A DNA stretch of 64,000 nucleotides from Paragonimus skrjabini miyazakii (lineage: Eukaryota > Platyhelminthes > Trematoda > Plagiorchiida > Troglotrematidae): NCBI GenBank assembly GCA_014338405.1, contig JTDE01021409.1, positions 1 to 64,000 on the forward strand, in the 5' to 3' direction. Shown piece after piece: positions 62,167 to 64,000 of this stretch (positions are counted from its first letter, which is position 1; each line of letters begins with the position of its first letter). Position numbers and translations under genes: made by a program. The notes under the pieces were generated by a model, which was not told where the DNA came from, ran no database searches, and was given only the letters and a program-made list of their open reading frames with translations.

Positions 62167-63199
62167 ATTAACAATTATGCTTAAACAAAAACCACTCCCA
62201 AAAACATAAAAGTCTAGGTATCAATGTGAAAACAACGTTGTTCTTCAAATAATGAATTAGGGAAGTAGAATGGATTTTACACACAACGAACCGGACTAGA
62301 AAAAACATTTTCACTCGACAACACAGCATAGTGCAGATTGAGAGGTCTTTCCAACGCGTGATCATCGTGAACTAAGTGACACCCATTAAGGAGCTAGTCC
62401 ACGGCACCCCAAGTTTAACACATAATGCTTTTCAAACATATATTTGACAAATGTCAAAACATGTGGGCCGTAATAGCCGTAACACGCTCGAGAAGGTTGA
62501 TAAAGTTTAAGATCACTCCTATACAATTTCTTTCTCAAACAGATTTCCAAAATCGCAAGAACAGAAAAACTAACATACAAAACGAGACGCCATCCGATGA
62601 ACTGAGAAACGAAAATGCGTGGCTCAATGATGTCCGGCGCGTAGCGCATAAAACGGACATTTGGATAGTCTTGACAACATCCGAGCCACCGTCTGTTAAA
62701 GTATACACAATTATAGCAGACTGACATCCTGCCAGGCTGTATCGATAGACACTGACCGAAGCAGTAAGAGTGACGGCACATAGATGACGATCCGATGGAG
62801 CACGTCTCACGCTGCTTTAGAACTCAACGTGGTAAAATAAACAAGATTCAGTGCAATACCAAGCAATCGTTCGAGTACGGATACGACGTTGGCTGCCGCA
62901 ATCCTTTAACCAACCAGTAATTTCAGTGAGGACGAGGTTCCCCGAATAGAAAGTAACACCTGGCAACTATGCACGATCAAAAAGTTAGGGTCGTTACCTG
63001 GCTGGTTAATTCGTCGTTTTAACCAGCCGGTGACGGTCACAAGAAATAGCACTAGGGACAGTAAAAGTTCCGATAGCACACATAGCTACTGGCTCGATCG
63101 TAACAGACCGAATATTTTCTTAATCCCCACGCAGTTACCCACTGCGCTAATACGATTCGCTTGGACCGGACAGCTCTGAGGATAGGAGGCACATCAATG
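62167..63199. other. Region downstream of the gene
   Basis: No gene supported. Open frames overlap on both strands at 62386-62810 without recognisable domains. Weak poly(A) signal candidates are cataaa at 62205 and aataaa at 62836. Confidence 0.4.
62836..62841 (+). promoter_or_regulatory. Candidate poly(A) signal of the CFAP47-like gene
   Basis: The first canonical AATAAA after the stop codon lies 670 bases downstream. A nearer variant, CATAAA, is at 62205-62210. Which one is used cannot be judged from the sequence. Confidence 0.2.
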
Positions 63200-63952
63200 G
63201 AAACCCCTTAAGCAATCTGACGCGAAGTTACAACAGTGATACCACAACACGCAAAAGACACATACGGACATCCTGAACTGGAAAAGATAGAGAACAACCA
63301 AAACCGCACTGTCCATCTATGTCACGTTCCTGCATGTGCACACACGCACACAATCGCTCACTCACGTGACCGTCCCGTTCCACACCTGCCTGTTGGGAAG
63401 GTCACGTGCGCCCAGACATGTTTTGTCCATTTCTCATCGGCTTGTCATTGGTTCATCGACCCGTTCCCTGTAAAGTCTATTCGTTGTTACATGTAATTCA
63501 CTTTCATGCTGGCTCAGCCAGGATAGACAAGGTTCTTCCTGCATCCCTTCTGTGCGTAGTGCAGTCATAACAGTTTGGCGACAGACACGGCTGACAACAC
63601 GCTCTTACTTCAACTTTACAGCAGCTGAGGCAGACAGATTCATCAGCAAACGCAGATTCAGCAGAATACTAAATTATTGCAAGTGCTAGCGAACAGACTT
63701 TCCCTCCAGCCTACAAGTCCCAGAATCTCAGAAGACACCAAATTAAAGGAACTACTAGCCAATAGCATTCATGAGTTTGTTTACGATTCAGAAGGCGGAA
63801 TAACCCTTCCTTCATGGTACAGACGTTATGAAGATATATTTGTTGTTGACGGTGCAACTTTGGATGAGCCAGCTAAAGTGCGCCTACTGATGCAGAAATT
63901 AGGTGCCAATGAACACATTCAGTATTGAAACTTCATTGAACTATAACTTCTC
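63200..63952 (+). mobile_element. Ty3/gypsy-type LTR retrotransposon, 5' leader and gag start
   Basis: A GC-mixed, CACGTG-rich segment (about 63230-63560) looks like the end of an LTR. It is followed by a primer-binding-site-like TTTGGCGACAGACACGG near 63572. A gag-like frame follows: QVLANRLSLQPTSPRISEDT, then GGITLPSWYRRYEDIFVVDG and KVRLLMQKLGANEHIQY to 63928. The 'G...SW..RYED.F..D' and 'KVRLL..KLG..EH..Y' motifs are typical of gag in flatworm gypsy elements. Upstream gag codons need a frameshift. The reading frame stops at 63926-63928 and the element is cut at the SINE tail. Confidence 0.65.
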
Positions 63953-64000
63953 TCCATGTTCAATCTGTATGAAAACCAAAATCCCCTACTACACATCAGT
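63953..64000 (+). mobile_element. SINE 3' tail fragment, running off the window
   Basis: The tail TTCAATCTGTATGAAAACCA, then AAATCCCCTACTAC, matches the end of the SINE at 31702-32022. It joins directly to the gag remnant with no SINE body. Confidence 0.65.

Overview
The window is eukaryotic genomic DNA. Coding blocks are short, bounded by AG acceptors and GT donors, and separated by introns of up to about 7.6 kb. Much of the rest is decayed non-LTR retroelements, Penelope-like elements (PLEs) and tRNA-headed SINEs. The style of these repeats and of the gene suggests a flatworm, most likely a digenean trematode. This is inference; genus and species cannot be fixed from the sequence alone.

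One real gene crosses the window on the + strand. Fourteen exons from 7130 to 62166 join in a single frame: every exon ends in the phase the next one needs, giving about 1,222 codons and a stop at 62164-62166. The product looks like the C-terminal part of CFAP47 (cilia- and flagella-associated protein 47), a large axonemal protein built from repeated ASH/MSP-type immunoglobulin-like domains. The 5' part of the gene lies left of the window. One more likely exon (791-983) sits upstream, with a second exon-like copy of its 3' part at 84-208.

By region: 0-7 kb holds the duplicated exon-like blocks, a diverged 134-bp tandem repeat, a tRNA-like repeat, a reverse-strand non-LTR retrotransposon fossil (4490-5975) and a 527-bp palindrome (6207-6733). 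7-28 kb holds exons 1-5, very large introns, the first SINE, a dispersed repeat, a 131-bp hairpin and some unexplained coding-like segments (21.7-24.1 kb). 28-32 kb is a PLE cluster in which one decayed PLE appears to be inserted into another. 31-44 kb holds exons 6-9 and most of the SINE copies, twice as a reverse copy followed by a forward one. 44-62 kb holds a 127-bp-arm inverted repeat with a hammerhead-like core, exons 10-14 and a 5'-truncated non-LTR element with a TGATGA-type tail (53185-54175). 62-64 kb is downstream of the gene and holds the leader and gag start of a Ty3/gypsy-type element, broken off at a SINE tail.

No second confident protein-coding gene, rRNA, functional tRNA or CRISPR array was found. 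The many short open frames elsewhere are chance frames or lie in repeats.
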